NCBI GenBank assembly: GCA_012839095.1
Contig: DUOA01000021.1
Location: 1-38,296 of the forward strand
Direction of reading: 5' to 3'
DNA length: 38,296 bases
Origin: Clostridiales bacterium
Lineage (GTDB): Bacteria > Bacillota > Clostridia > Caldicoprobacterales > DTU083
This document shows, piece by piece, positions 1-7,715 of this stretch (positions are counted from its first letter, which is position 1; every line of letters begins with the position of its first letter). The notes under the pieces were generated by a model. That model did not search any database. It was not told where the DNA came from and worked only from the letters and a program-made list of their open reading frames with translations. A program made the position numbers and the translations under genes.

Positions 1-94
1 CTACATCGCCTTCCCGCAGATTGCAGAAAAGTTCTTTGAGGAGCGGGAAGAACGGGAAAATGTAACCGTCAGCTATTCCATAGTGAAAAAGTAA
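1..94 (+). CDS. oadA: Oxaloacetate decarboxylase alpha / PycB-like carboxyltransferase, C-terminal tail (partial)
   Basis: Only the last 30 codons are inside the window, read from position 2 and ending in TAA at 92-94. The peptide begins YIAFPQIAEKFFEER, which resembles the end of OadA / pyruvate carboxylase subunit B proteins (the 'YALFPQ..-KFLE' tail of the family). It does not resemble the end of methylmalonyl-CoA decarboxylase alpha subunits. The enzyme would move the carboxyl group of oxaloacetate to biotin in the cytoplasm. Gamma, biotin carrier and beta subunit genes follow on the same strand, which supports the call. The catalytic domain lies outside the window, so substrate identity rests on this short tail and on context. 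Confidence 0.72.
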   Translation, partial: YIAFPQIAEKFFEEREERENVTVSYSIVKK

Positions 95-106
95 AGGATG
101 GTGTAT

Positions 107-451
107 ATGTCTTTAGCAGATAGTTTATTGGTTTCCGCATTCTCTATAGCTCTGGTGTTCTTTGTCCTGGTTGCCTTATTTGTCCTGATTGTAATATTTT
201 CCAAAGCATTTGGAAGTGTAAGGGTGAGTTCGGATCAAAGTCTTGTTCCGGAAATAGCAGATACGCCTTTACAATCTGCCGGTTTGTCAGATGGTACTGC
301 AGGGCAGGACATGTCTCTTGGTACATTGAAGCTTAAGAATGTGGATGAGAAAACGGCAGCTATGATCATGGCAATAGTAAGCCATGAATCCGGTATTCCT
401 TTATCCCAGCTTCGTTTTAAATCCATAAAAGCTTTGGAAGAAAATAATTAA
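107..451 (+). CDS. oadG: Oxaloacetate decarboxylase gamma chain (OadG family)
   Basis: A 114-residue protein with one hydrophobic segment at about residues 8-32, then a short cytoplasmic part ending in a [20 protein letters not shown]-like stretch typical of clostridial OadG proteins. The gamma subunit anchors the decarboxylase and helps assemble alpha with beta. I chose ATG 107 because AAAGGA at about 93-98 lies 8 bases upstream. The in-frame ATG at 98 would overlap that site, giving a 117-residue form. The alpha gene ends 12 bases upstream and the biotin carrier gene follows 25 bases downstream, so all are probably one transcript. Confidence 0.88.
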   Translation: MSLADSLLVSAFSIALVFFVLVALFVLIVIFSKAFGSVRVSSDQSLVPEIADTPLQSAGLSDGTAGQDMSLGTLKLKNVDEKTAAMIMAIVSHESGIPLSQLRFKSIKALEENN

Positions 452-476
452 GTTATTGGAAATGGAGGTTATCCCA

Positions 477-917
477 ATGCGTTACATTGTTACCATAAAC
501 AATAAGAGTTATGAAGTGGAAGTTGAAAAAGGCCAGGCCAACCTTATAAATGTTGAGGATGCCCCTGTCCAGGCAGCTGTTCAGGCAGCACCGGCTGCAG
601 AACCGGTTCCGGCTCAGCAGGCAGCACCGGCTGCACCTCAGCAGCCCGCTCCGGCTCCTGTCCAGCAGGCCCCAGCAGCACCGGCAGTGTCAGCTGCAGC
701 TGTTAACGGCGAGCCTGTTAAAGCTCCAATGCCCGGAACCATATTGGATATCAAGGTAAGCAGCGGCCAAACAGTTAAAACAGGAGATGTCCTGTTCATC
801 CTGGAAGCTATGAAAATGGAGAACGAGATTATGGCTCCTGTTGACGGAGTAGTACAGGTTGTCGCTGCTAAGGGCTCTTCGGTAAATACCGGTGATGTCC
901 TTGCCAGTATTCAATAA
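477..917 (+). CDS. Biotin carboxyl carrier protein of the decarboxylase
   Basis: A 146-residue protein: a short N-terminal part (1-28), an Ala/Pro/Gln-rich flexible linker (about 29-75), and a biotinyl domain (about 80-146). The motif EAMKMENEI places the biotinylated lysine at residue 113. The protein shuttles CO2 as carboxybiotin from the alpha subunit to the membrane beta subunit. Start ATG 477 is set by GGAGG at 464-468; two upstream in-frame ATGs (456, 462) lie before or inside that site. The carrier is a separate gene here, as in methylmalonyl-CoA and glutaconyl-CoA decarboxylases, rather than fused to alpha as in Klebsiella OadA. The linker DNA is low-complexity, so frameshifts there deserve a check, but the frame is open. 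Confidence 0.93.
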   Translation: MRYIVTINNKSYEVEVEKGQANLINVEDAPVQAAVQAAPAAEPVPAQQAAPAAPQQPAPAPVQQAPAAPAVSAAAVNGEPVKAPMPGTILDIKVSSGQTVKTGDVLFILEAMKMENEIMAPVDGVVQVVAAKGSSVNTGDVLASIQ

Positions 918-932
918 TTGGGGGGACGATGA

Positions 933-2066
933 ATGTTTACAGAAGCGTTAAAAACCATTTGGTTTGATTCAGGTTTTGCTGCGCTTACATGGCAGCATCT
1001 GGTAATGATCGCTGTAGCCTGTGTCCTTATTTATCTGGCTATAGTCAAGAAGTTTGAACCCTTACTGCTCTTAACCATAGCATTTGGCGTTCTGCTGGCC
1101 AACCTGCCCTTAGCCGGCCTGATGAAGGAAGAGATGGGCTCCGAGACAGGAGGTCTGCTGCATTATCTCTACTTAGGCGTTAAGAAGGGTATCTATCCTT
1201 CATTGATTTTCATGGGCGTTGGTGCCATGACGGATTTTGGTCCGCTGATTTCCCGGCCGTCCAGCCTGCTTATGGGAGCAGCTGCTCAGTTTGGAATTTT
1301 CATGGCATTTATCATAGCCAATTTGCTTGGTTTTACTCCACAGGAGGCATCATCCATAGGAATTATAGGTGGTGCTGACGGGCCTACTGCCATATATACA
1401 ACGGCAAAGCTGGCGCCGCACCTCCTGTCCGCCATTGCTATAGCAGCATATTCATATATGGCACTTATACCTATAATCCAGCCTCCGCTGATGAGGCTTC
1501 TGACCACTGAAGAGGAAAGAAAAGTAAAGATGGAGCAGCTCAGAGAAGTCTCCAAGCTGGAAAAAATCTGCTTCCCCATTGTGGTTACCATCTTTTGTGT
1601 TCTGCTGCTGCCTTCAGTAGCACCACTGATTGGCATGCTCATGCTTGGTAACCTGTTCAGGGAATCGGGTGTAGTCGAAAGATTGTCAGATACAGCACAG
1701 AATGCACTGATGAACATCGTTACCATTTTCCTTGGAGTAACAGTTGGAGCAACTGCCAATGCAGAGAATTTCCTCAGGCTGGAAACTCTTGCAATCATCG
1801 CTCTGGGTCTTGTGGCTTTTGCATTCAGCACCATAGGCGGTTTGCTGATTGGAAAGCTCATGTATAAGCTGTCCGGAGGAAAGATTAATCCTCTCATTGG
1901 CTCTGCCGGTGTTTCGGCGGTTCCCATGGCCGCCAGGGTATCCCAGGTGGAAGGGCAGAAAGCCAATCCCGGAAACTTCCTGCTCATGCATGCAATGGGT
2001 CCCAATGTAGCAGGGGTTATCGGCTCAGCAGTTGCAGCAGGCATACTGATGGCCTTGTTTGGATAG
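933..2066 (+). CDS. oadB: Sodium-pumping decarboxylase beta subunit (OadB family)
   Basis: A 377-residue polytopic membrane protein that couples decarboxylation of carboxybiotin to Na+ export. The family signature [10 protein letters not shown] is at residues 146-155, with Asp149 matching the conserved Asp of the Na+ site in OadB. The C-terminal part contains the conserved [13 protein letters not shown] and [17 protein letters not shown] segments. Length fits the family. A GGGGGACG ribosome binding site precedes ATG 933, 15 bases after the biotin carrier stop. OadB, MmdB and GcdB share this fold, so the substrate comes from the partner alpha subunit, not from this gene. It is the last gene of the operon, followed by a terminator. 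Confidence 0.95.
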   Translation: MFTEALKTIWFDSGFAALTWQHLVMIAVACVLIYLAIVKKFEPLLLLTIAFGVLLANLPLAGLMKEEMGSETGGLLHYLYLGVKKGIYPSLIFMGVGAMTDFGPLISRPSSLLMGAAAQFGIFMAFIIANLLGFTPQEASSIGIIGGADGPTAIYTTAKLAPHLLSAIAIAAYSYMALIPIIQPPLMRLLTTEEERKVKMEQLREVSKLEKICFPIVVTIFCVLLLPSVAPLIGMLMLGNLFRESGVVERLSDTAQNALMNIVTIFLGVTVGATANAENFLRLETLAIIALGLVAFAFSTIGGLLIGKLMYKLSGGKINPLIGSAGVSAVPMAARVSQVEGQKANPGNFLLMHAMGPNVAGVIGSAVAAGILMALFG

Positions 2067-2090
2067 GATAGAATAGAATTATCATATGAG

Positions 2091-2121
2091 AGCTGGCAGA
2101 ATGATCTGCCGGCTTTTTTTT
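2091..2121 (+). terminator. Rho-independent terminator after the decarboxylase operon
   Basis: A 10-bp stem with one G-T pair (AGCTGGCAGA / TCTGCCGGCT) and a 4-base loop ATGA, followed by eight T. It lies 24 bases past the beta-subunit stop. Confidence 0.9.
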
Positions 2122-2346
2122 ACGGAAATGCATGATTGATATTTTCACATCTTTCACTTTGGCTGTAGATACTAAAAATTTGATTTAGAAAACTGCTGTA
2201 TTCTGGTATAATATGTCTTGTATTTGCAATTATTGGAGACTACCTCAGATGAGTATAGAAAAGTGCTTATTTTGGAAAATTGTATGATATGATGCTTAAT
2301 TAACCTGTATTTGTTTTATAATGTCATCAATAGCTTTTAATCTATT

Positions 2347-2376
2347 TTGAATTAGTATGTTATACAATGATATAAT
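2347..2376 (+). promoter_or_regulatory. Candidate promoter of the Ca2+ ATPase gene
   Basis: TTGAAT at 2347-2352 and TATAAT at 2371-2376, spaced 18 bases, in AT-rich DNA about 40 bases before the TTG start. A second possible -10 of extended type (TGGTATAAT, 2204-2212) lies further upstream and would give a leader of about 190 bases. The rest of the 2122-2414 gap holds no gene I can support. Confidence 0.5.
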
Positions 2377-2414
2377 ATTGACAATATGTACATTAGCAGA
2401 AAGAAGGTGCTCAC

Positions 2415-5132
2415 TTGGAGCAATTACCCTGGTATGAGCAAAGTGTTGAAGAAGTCAGTTATGCTTTAAATACCGATAAGCATAAGGGTCTGACCACCAA
2501 TGAAGTACAGGCACGACTGAATAAATACGGTCCCAATGAACTGGAACAAAAGAAAGGTCCGGGTATTTTCCAGATGTTTCTCGCCCAGTTGAAGGACTTC
2601 ATGGTGCTTATTCTGCTGGCAGCCAGTTTAGTATCCCTTCTTGTAAATGAAATTGCCGATTCCCTTGTAATTATCGGTATTGTTATCATCAATGCTGTTT
2701 TGGGTGTGGTTCAGGAATATCGAGCCGGTAAAGCGCTGGAAGCATTGCAAAAGATGTCGGCACCGGAAGCAAAGGTAATCCGGGACGGAAAGGAACATTC
2801 CGTTCCGGCCTCTGAGCTGGTACCCGGAGACTTGGTAATTCTGGAAACGGGAGATTACATACCTGCAGATGTAAGGCTGGTGTCAACTGCCAACCTGAAG
2901 GTGGAGGAGGCTGCACTGACCGGTGAGTCTGTTCCGGTTGAAAAGGATGCAGCTGTCAGGCTGGAGGGAAGTGTAGGCCTGGGCGATCAGGTTAACTGCG
3001 GGTTTATGAGCACCCTGGTGACCTATGGCCGGGGCAGCGGAATTGTTACTGCCACAGGTATGAACACCATTATCGGCGGCATTGCCAGGATGATCCAGGA
3101 GGACAGCCAGGAGGATACCCCATTGCAGCGCAAACTGGCGCAGCTGGGAAAACTGCTGGGTACTGCCTGCCTGGTTATCTGTGCTCTTGTTTTTGGCCTG
3201 GGACTGCTCCGGGGCGAAGAAATACTGCATATGTTCATGACTGCTGTCAGTTTGGCTGTGGCTGCCATACCAGAGGGTCTGCCGGCTGTAGTTACCATAG
3301 TACTGGCTCTGGGAATGCAGCGTATGGTAAGGCACAATTCCATTATGAAAAAGCTGCATGCGGTGGAGACACTAGGCAGCACTACGGTAATATGCTCGGA
3401 CAAAACCGGTACCTTGACCCAGAATCAGATGACCATTGTCAAAATGTACACTCAGGGACAGGAAATAGATGTATCGGGGGAAGGCTACAAACCGGAAGGA
3501 ACCCTGACCCTTGCCAACGAAGAGCGGGAAGCAAATCTTTCAGAAAATCAGGCACTTACAAGATTGATAGAAATACAGGCACTCTGCAACGATGCCCGAT
3601 TGGAGCACATTACCGAAGGTGACATTGACGAATGGCGGGTGATTGGTGATCCTACCGAGGGAGCAATGATAGTCCTGGCTGCAAAAGCAGGCATTGACAA
3701 GGATAAAATAAATGAAAAGCAGCCCAGACTGCAGGAGATTCCATTTGACTCTAAGCGCAAGCTGATGACCACCTTCCACAGGACAGACAAGGGGCAGCCG
3801 ATTGCCTATACAAAAGGTGCCCCGGATATTTTAGTGGAACGCTGCACTCATATAATGAGCAGTGACGGCACTGTGAATCCAATGACGGAAGCGGACAAGG
3901 ACCATATTCTAAGTCAGAACAAGGCGATGGCAAGCAAGGCCCTTCGAGTTCTGGCCATGGCCTTCAAAACAGTGCCGGAGATCCCCGAGCACCCGGCGCC
4001 GGATAAGGATGAACAAGGCTTGGTGTTCTGCGGCCTGGTGGGCATGATAGATCCGCCCCGGGCAGAGGCCATTGAGGCAGTCGGGCTGTGTAAGACAGCC
4101 GGTATCCGCACTGTTATGATTACAGGTGACTACCGGGAAACGGCGGCTGCCATTGCCCGCCAGCTGGGCATTATTTCAACGGATGATGAAGTATTGACCG
4201 GAGCAGAGCTTAATAGAATGAGTGATCAGGAATTGGACCAGGCGGTGAAGAAGGTCAGTGTATTTGCCCGGGTTTCTCCGGAGCATAAGGTGAGGATTGT
4301 CCAGTCAATGAAAAACAATGGCCATATCGCTGCCATGACGGGCGATGGTGTGAACGACGCCCCGGCACTGAAACGTGCTGATATTGGTGTAGCCATGGGC
4401 ATTACCGGTACCGATGTCACTAAGGAAAGTGCCGACATGATTATTACCGACGACAATTTCTCCAGCATTGTGGCTGCAGTGGAGGAAGGGCGGGTCATCT
4501 ACAGCAATATCCGTAAATTCGTGTTCTTTCTCCTGTCCTGCAATGTGGGAGAGATTCTGATAATATTCCTTGCTATGCTGTTTGGCTGGGAGATTCCTTT
4601 GCTGCCCATTCACCTTTTATGGGTAAATCTCCTTACTGATGCATTCCCGGCTTTGGCCCTGGGTACAGAGAAAAAGGAACCGGGACTGATGAATATGCCG
4701 CCCCGGGATCCCGATGAATCCATCCTGAACCGGGATATGATAATCAATATAGCGGTACAAAGCGTAGTAATGACGGCTGCTGTGCTGATTTCCTTCTACT
4801 ATGGATGGAAGAATCACGGCCTTGCCATGGGAAGAACCTATGCTCTGGTGACCCTGGTTGTCAGTGAACTGCTCAGAGCATATACCGCCCGGTCTGAAAG
4901 AATCCCCCTCTGGAAACTGGGTGTTTTCAGCAACCGCAATATGAACCTGGCAACCATACTGTCATTTGGTCTGCTGCTGGTCATCATGTTTGTTCCTGCT
5001 CTGAGGGGTATCTTCAGTGTAGAGCTTCTGCATTTTCGGGACTGGGATATTGCCGGGATTATGGCAGTTCTGCCCCTCTTGTTTGGTGAACTGACCAAGG
5101 TGATTAGAAATGCTTTGACCAAAGCACCTTAA
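2415..5132 (+). CDS. Calcium-transporting P-type ATPase (P2A, SERCA-like)
   Basis: A 905-residue cation pump of full family length. It has an N-terminal cation-ATPase domain (about 1-70), actuator motif TGESVPVEKD, phosphorylation site SDKTGTLTQ with Asp329, and hinge TGDGVNDAPAL. Ion-site segments match SERCA: PEGLP in M4, CNVGEIL in M5 and LLWVNLLTDAFPALALG in M6, carrying the Glu, Asn and Asp expected to bind Ca2+. This favours Ca2+ over Na+/K+ or Mn2+ transport, though Mn2+ cannot be excluded. The start is TTG 2415, preceded by GAAGGTG. It is probably monocistronic; its stop overlaps the stop of convergent ogt. Confidence 0.95.
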   Translation: MEQLPWYEQSVEEVSYALNTDKHKGLTTNEVQARLNKYGPNELEQKKGPGIFQMFLAQLKDFMVLILLAASLVSLLVNEIADSLVIIGIVIINAVLGVVQEYRAGKALEALQKMSAPEAKVIRDGKEHSVPASELVPGDLVILETGDYIPADVRLVSTANLKVEEAALTGESVPVEKDAAVRLEGSVGLGDQVNCGFMSTLVTYGRGSGIVTATGMNTIIGGIARMIQEDSQEDTPLQRKLAQLGKLLGTACLVICALVFGLGLLRGEEILHMFMTAVSLAVAAIPEGLPAVVTIVLALGMQRMVRHNSIMKKLHAVETLGSTTVICSDKTGTLTQNQMTIVKMYTQGQEIDVSGEGYKPEGTLTLANEEREANLSENQALTRLIEIQALCNDARLEHITEGDIDEWRVIGDPTEGAMIVLAAKAGIDKDKINEKQPRLQEIPFDSKRKLMTTFHRTDKGQPIAYTKGAPDILVERCTHIMSSDGTVNPMTEADKDHILSQNKAMASKALRVLAMAFKTVPEIPEHPAPDKDEQGLVFCGLVGMIDPPRAEAIEAVGLCKTAGIRTVMITGDYRETAAAIARQLGIISTDDEVLTGAELNRMSDQELDQAVKKVSVFARVSPEHKVRIVQSMKNNGHIAAMTGDGVNDAPALKRADIGVAMGITGTDVTKESADMIITDDNFSSIVAAVEEGRVIYSNIRKFVFFLLSCNVGEILIIFLAMLFGWEIPLLPIHLLWVNLLTDAFPALALGTEKKEPGLMNMPPRDPDESILNRDMIINIAVQSVVMTAAVLISFYYGWKNHGLAMGRTYALVTLVVSELLRAYTARSERIPLWKLGVFSNRNMNLATILSFGLLLVIMFVPALRGIFSVELLHFRDWDIAGIMAVLPLLFGELTKVIRNALTKAP

Positions 5133-5596
5133 TACTGCTTTTCGAGATTAAGCAGATACTCCTTGATATGCAGGCCGCCCCCATACCCCGTCAATTTGCC
5201 GTTGGAACCTATTACACGATGGCAGGGAATAACAATGGAAATGGGATTACGATTGTTGGCCATTCCTACAGCCCTGCTTGCCTTGCTGTTTCCGACCGCA
5301 AGGGCAATATCCTTATAGGAACGGGTCTGGCCGTAGGGAATTTCCTGCAGTGCCTGCCACACCTTCTGCTGGAAGGGTGTTCCCCCGGGGTCCAGGGGCA
5401 GATTAAAAGTCTTTCTTCTGCCTTCAAAATATTCCTGCAGCTGAAGAGCGGCTTCCTTCAGCAGGGCTGTCTCATTAAGATTAGCTTCCGGACGGCTTTC
5501 CCCGTCGCCAAAAAAGATATGGGTGATTGCCCTGCCGTTTTCCGCCACTCCTATTTTTCCAACCGGTGTTTCATAATAGAAAATATTTGCCTTCAT
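5129..5596 (-). CDS. ogt: Methylated-DNA--protein-cysteine S-methyltransferase
   Basis: A 155-residue suicide repair protein that transfers alkyl groups from O6-alkylguanine (and O4-alkylthymine) to its own cysteine. The active-site motif IVIPCHRVIG is present with Cys125, followed by the LTGYGGGLHIKEYLL segment. The DNA-binding helix region (TPFQQKVWQALQEIPYGQT, about 73-91) is also clear. It has the short N-terminal domain typical of Ogt and no Ada domain. GGAG lies 9-12 bases before ATG 5596. The gene is convergent with the ATPase: TAA of both genes is read from the same TTAA at 5129-5132. Confidence 0.95.
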   Translation of the reverse strand: MKANIFYYETPVGKIGVAENGRAITHIFFGDGESRPEANLNETALLKEAALQLQEYFEGRRKTFNLPLDPGGTPFQQKVWQALQEIPYGQTRSYKDIALAVGNSKASRAVGMANNRNPISIVIPCHRVIGSNGKLTGYGGGLHIKEYLLNLEKQY

Positions 5597-5725
5597 ATTT
5601 CATTCTCCTTCATACGATAAGTTAGGTGCTTTATAGGCCGTTTTTACCATATCTCTGCAACACGGTCTTGTGTGGGTACGGACGGCCAATGGAACAGAGC
5701 AGGAGAGTCAGGAGATGTATAATAA

Positions 5726-6487
5726 ATGATAAAAAGAGGAAAATACCGCAGATACAGCGGAAGATCAAGGGGATATGCATATTTTTCGATTATGCTTCTG
5801 CTCCTGTGCCTGGTTTTTCTGCATACCGGGCAGGCTTATGCCTATGATGCCGAGGTAACACCGGAAGAACTGGCAGAAATGGCACCTAAAAACCAATGGC
5901 TGGCAGTTGCTTTTTTTATGGCTGCCTTTGCAGTAAAGTCCTTTGTTTTTGTAATACCTATTCCGCTTTTGTACATAGCAGTAGGCCTTATTTTTGAACC
6001 CGTCGCTGCATTTGTTGTCAATTTTTTTGGAATGCTTGTATGCACAACTGTGCCTTACTGGATCGGCCGGTTTTCCGGTTCAGGCCTGTTCAGCAGGCTG
6101 GTAAAGAAATATCCTAAATTGCAGATCCTTGATAACTTTCAACATGATAATGAATGGTTTTTCTCATTTATGGTCCGGGCTGTGGGTTTTCTGCCCTGTG
6201 ATGCTGTCAGCCTGGTGCTGGGAGCTTCCAGGCTGGGTTTCTGGAAATACCTGTCCGGAACGGCAGTTGGCATGCTCCCCGGCCTTATTGCAACTACCCT
6301 GGTGGGCATTACCATAACCGACCCCCGCTCACCTCAGTTTATTTTTTCTGTTATTCTTGCCATTGCAGTTTCCCTTGGTTCTTTCCTGTTCTGGCGTCTT
6401 TATCAGAAATTGAGGATGCCGCCGTCTTACAAGTCAGCCATTTCCGCCGGGCTTGATAATCAGCGGGAAGAGCGGCGGAAACGCTGA
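5726..6487 (+). CDS. VTT-domain (TVP38/TMEM64, DedA-like) membrane protein
   Basis: A 253-residue protein with a basic N-terminus, a first hydrophobic helix (about 12-33), then several membrane segments forming a VTT/SNARE-associated domain (about 55-225). The family pattern of Pro/Gly-rich half-helices is visible in FVIPIPLLYIAVG and VRAVGFLPCDAVSLVLG. A Cys-Asp stands where many relatives have a Pro-x-Pro or Asp motif. DedA-superfamily proteins are linked to lipid scrambling and membrane homeostasis; the substrate is not evident here. ATG 5726 follows GGAG at 5711 with a longish 11-base spacing. It ends 3 bases from the convergent acyltransferase gene; the intergenic GGAAAC/GTTTCC repeat is too weak to call a terminator. 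Confidence 0.82.
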   Translation: MIKRGKYRRYSGRSRGYAYFSIMLLLLCLVFLHTGQAYAYDAEVTPEELAEMAPKNQWLAVAFFMAAFAVKSFVFVIPIPLLYIAVGLIFEPVAAFVVNFFGMLVCTTVPYWIGRFSGSGLFSRLVKKYPKLQILDNFQHDNEWFFSFMVRAVGFLPCDAVSLVLGASRLGFWKYLSGTAVGMLPGLIATTLVGITITDPRSPQFIFSVILAIAVSLGSFLFWRLYQKLRMPPSYKSAISAGLDNQREERRKR

Positions 6488-6490
6488 AAG

Positions 6491-7708
6491 TCAGTTTCCC
6501 TGTTTATCATAGATATTATGCTGTCCTGTCAGGGCTTTGAAAAGCTCGTAATATTTAAGTGCACTTCGAGGTGCAGAGGACTTAAGTTCATAATATTCCC
6601 GGCTGGTGGTAGTGAATATCAGGGTACGCTGACCATGAATGGCGATGTCTGAGATTTGAGACAGGGGAAATGCAAAGGCCCTTCCGTCGGTGGACTGAAA
6701 GGCCAGTCTGTCCCGAAACAGCTGCAGCCTGCCCCTGCCCAGCAGACGGGATGCCTTGGCCTTTTGTATCTCCCACAGGGTTTGATTCTCATCAGATACT
6801 ATGGACCGATCTTCCGGATAATTTCTATACTCATCAGCCAGCTTCCGAATACGGCCGGCCTGCCACCTGACCCATTCCAGAACGGTGGTGAAGGGCGGTT
6901 TATTTTGATTTGTTGACTTAAGATAACCGTATTCCGTATACTGCAGCTCCAGGCCGCAGCTGCAGGCCAGCACGTTATCCCTGCTCTTAAGCCTGCCTAT
7001 CTGATTACAGGAGGGACAAAGGTAAAGAGCGGTTTCCAGATTCTCAGCCAGTTTTTTGCCGCGGAAGGCTGTTGGCCTGCGTTTCTGTTCCTCATAGGCG
7101 TTGGTATAAAGATCTTCTTCAATGCGCTTCATCAATTCCTCTTCCGACATGGCCTTGATCTCATCCGGCAGGTAGACCTTCACCGGATATCCATACATGA
7201 CACCTCTTCTGGGAAATCTGGACCAGCGGGGTTCAGTCAGATATCCGCCTTCCATTCTGTAGGTAACCAGGGCAGCGCCGGTGCGCTTGATCAGTCTGGC
7301 GGTTGTTCCGTGCAGTTCCCCGGTTTCCCCGCTGAAGGTTATGTTTCCTTCCGGGAAAATACAGATGTTGTGGCCTTCTTTTATGAGCCGGAAAATGGCT
7401 GCTACCGTCTGCCGATCCGCAGTGGATTTTATACGGGGAATGGGTGCTACCAAAAAGCGGAGGATGCTGCTCAGCCACCCTAATCTAAACAGATGATCGC
7501 TGGCCACATAGTACATCATCTTGGGAAAGCCAAGCCCCACCAACAGGGGGTCCCAGTTGGTAACATGATTGGAAAGAATGAAGGCCGGGTGATCCAGGGG
7601 CTTGCTTCTTTCAAACCGGTAATTGAATTTCCATGTGATAAATGGTTTCAACAGAAACTGAAGGCTTCGATAGACAACCTTGTGTCTCAGCTGGCCTTTC
7701 ACAGGCAT
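6491..7708 (-). CDS. PlsC-like 1-acylglycerol-3-phosphate acyltransferase with C-terminal zinc-ribbon-like domain
   Basis: A 405-residue protein. The acyltransferase domain (about 30-190) has the catalytic NHVTNWD motif (His48, Asp53) and the substrate motif FPEGN (118-122). After it comes a CPSC...CSC cluster (Cys231, 234, 249, 251) that looks like a small metal-binding ribbon, then a tail of about 145 residues. Classical PlsC is about 240 residues, so the C-terminal half is an addition. I start at ATG 7708, preceded by AAGGGGGGA; GTG two codons later has better spacing and is a real alternative. The long open frame upstream of 7708 overlaps the ABC gene and is not coding. It begins 7 bases after the exporter gene, so it is probably co-transcribed with it. 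Confidence 0.8.
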   Translation of the reverse strand: MPVKGQLRHKVVYRSLQFLLKPFITWKFNYRFERSKPLDHPAFILSNHVTNWDPLLVGLGFPKMMYYVASDHLFRLGWLSSILRFLVAPIPRIKSTADRQTVAAIFRLIKEGHNICIFPEGNITFSGETGELHGTTARLIKRTGAALVTYRMEGGYLTEPRWSRFPRRGVMYGYPVKVYLPDEIKAMSEEELMKRIEEDLYTNAYEEQKRRPTAFRGKKLAENLETALYLCPSCNQIGRLKSRDNVLACSCGLELQYTEYGYLKSTNQNKPPFTTVLEWVRWQAGRIRKLADEYRNYPEDRSIVSDENQTLWEIQKAKASRLLGRGRLQLFRDRLAFQSTDGRAFAFPLSQISDIAIHGQRTLIFTTTSREYYELKSSAPRSALKYYELFKALTGQHNIYDKQGN

Positions 7709-7715
7709 TCCCCCC

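Noticed and set aside
540-705. GCAGCACCGGCT-like repeated bases as a possible tandem repeat element
   Set aside because: They encode the Ala/Pro linker of the biotin carrier, normal for this family.
1286-2044. Long minus-strand open frame opposite the beta-subunit gene (252 codons)
   Set aside because: It lies wholly within the conserved oadB frame, has no family features and no ribosome binding site; it is a shadow of codon bias.
2378-2383. TTGACA just before the Ca2+ ATPase gene as a -35 box
   Set aside because: No -10 lies 16-19 bases downstream, and that position is the ribosome binding site.
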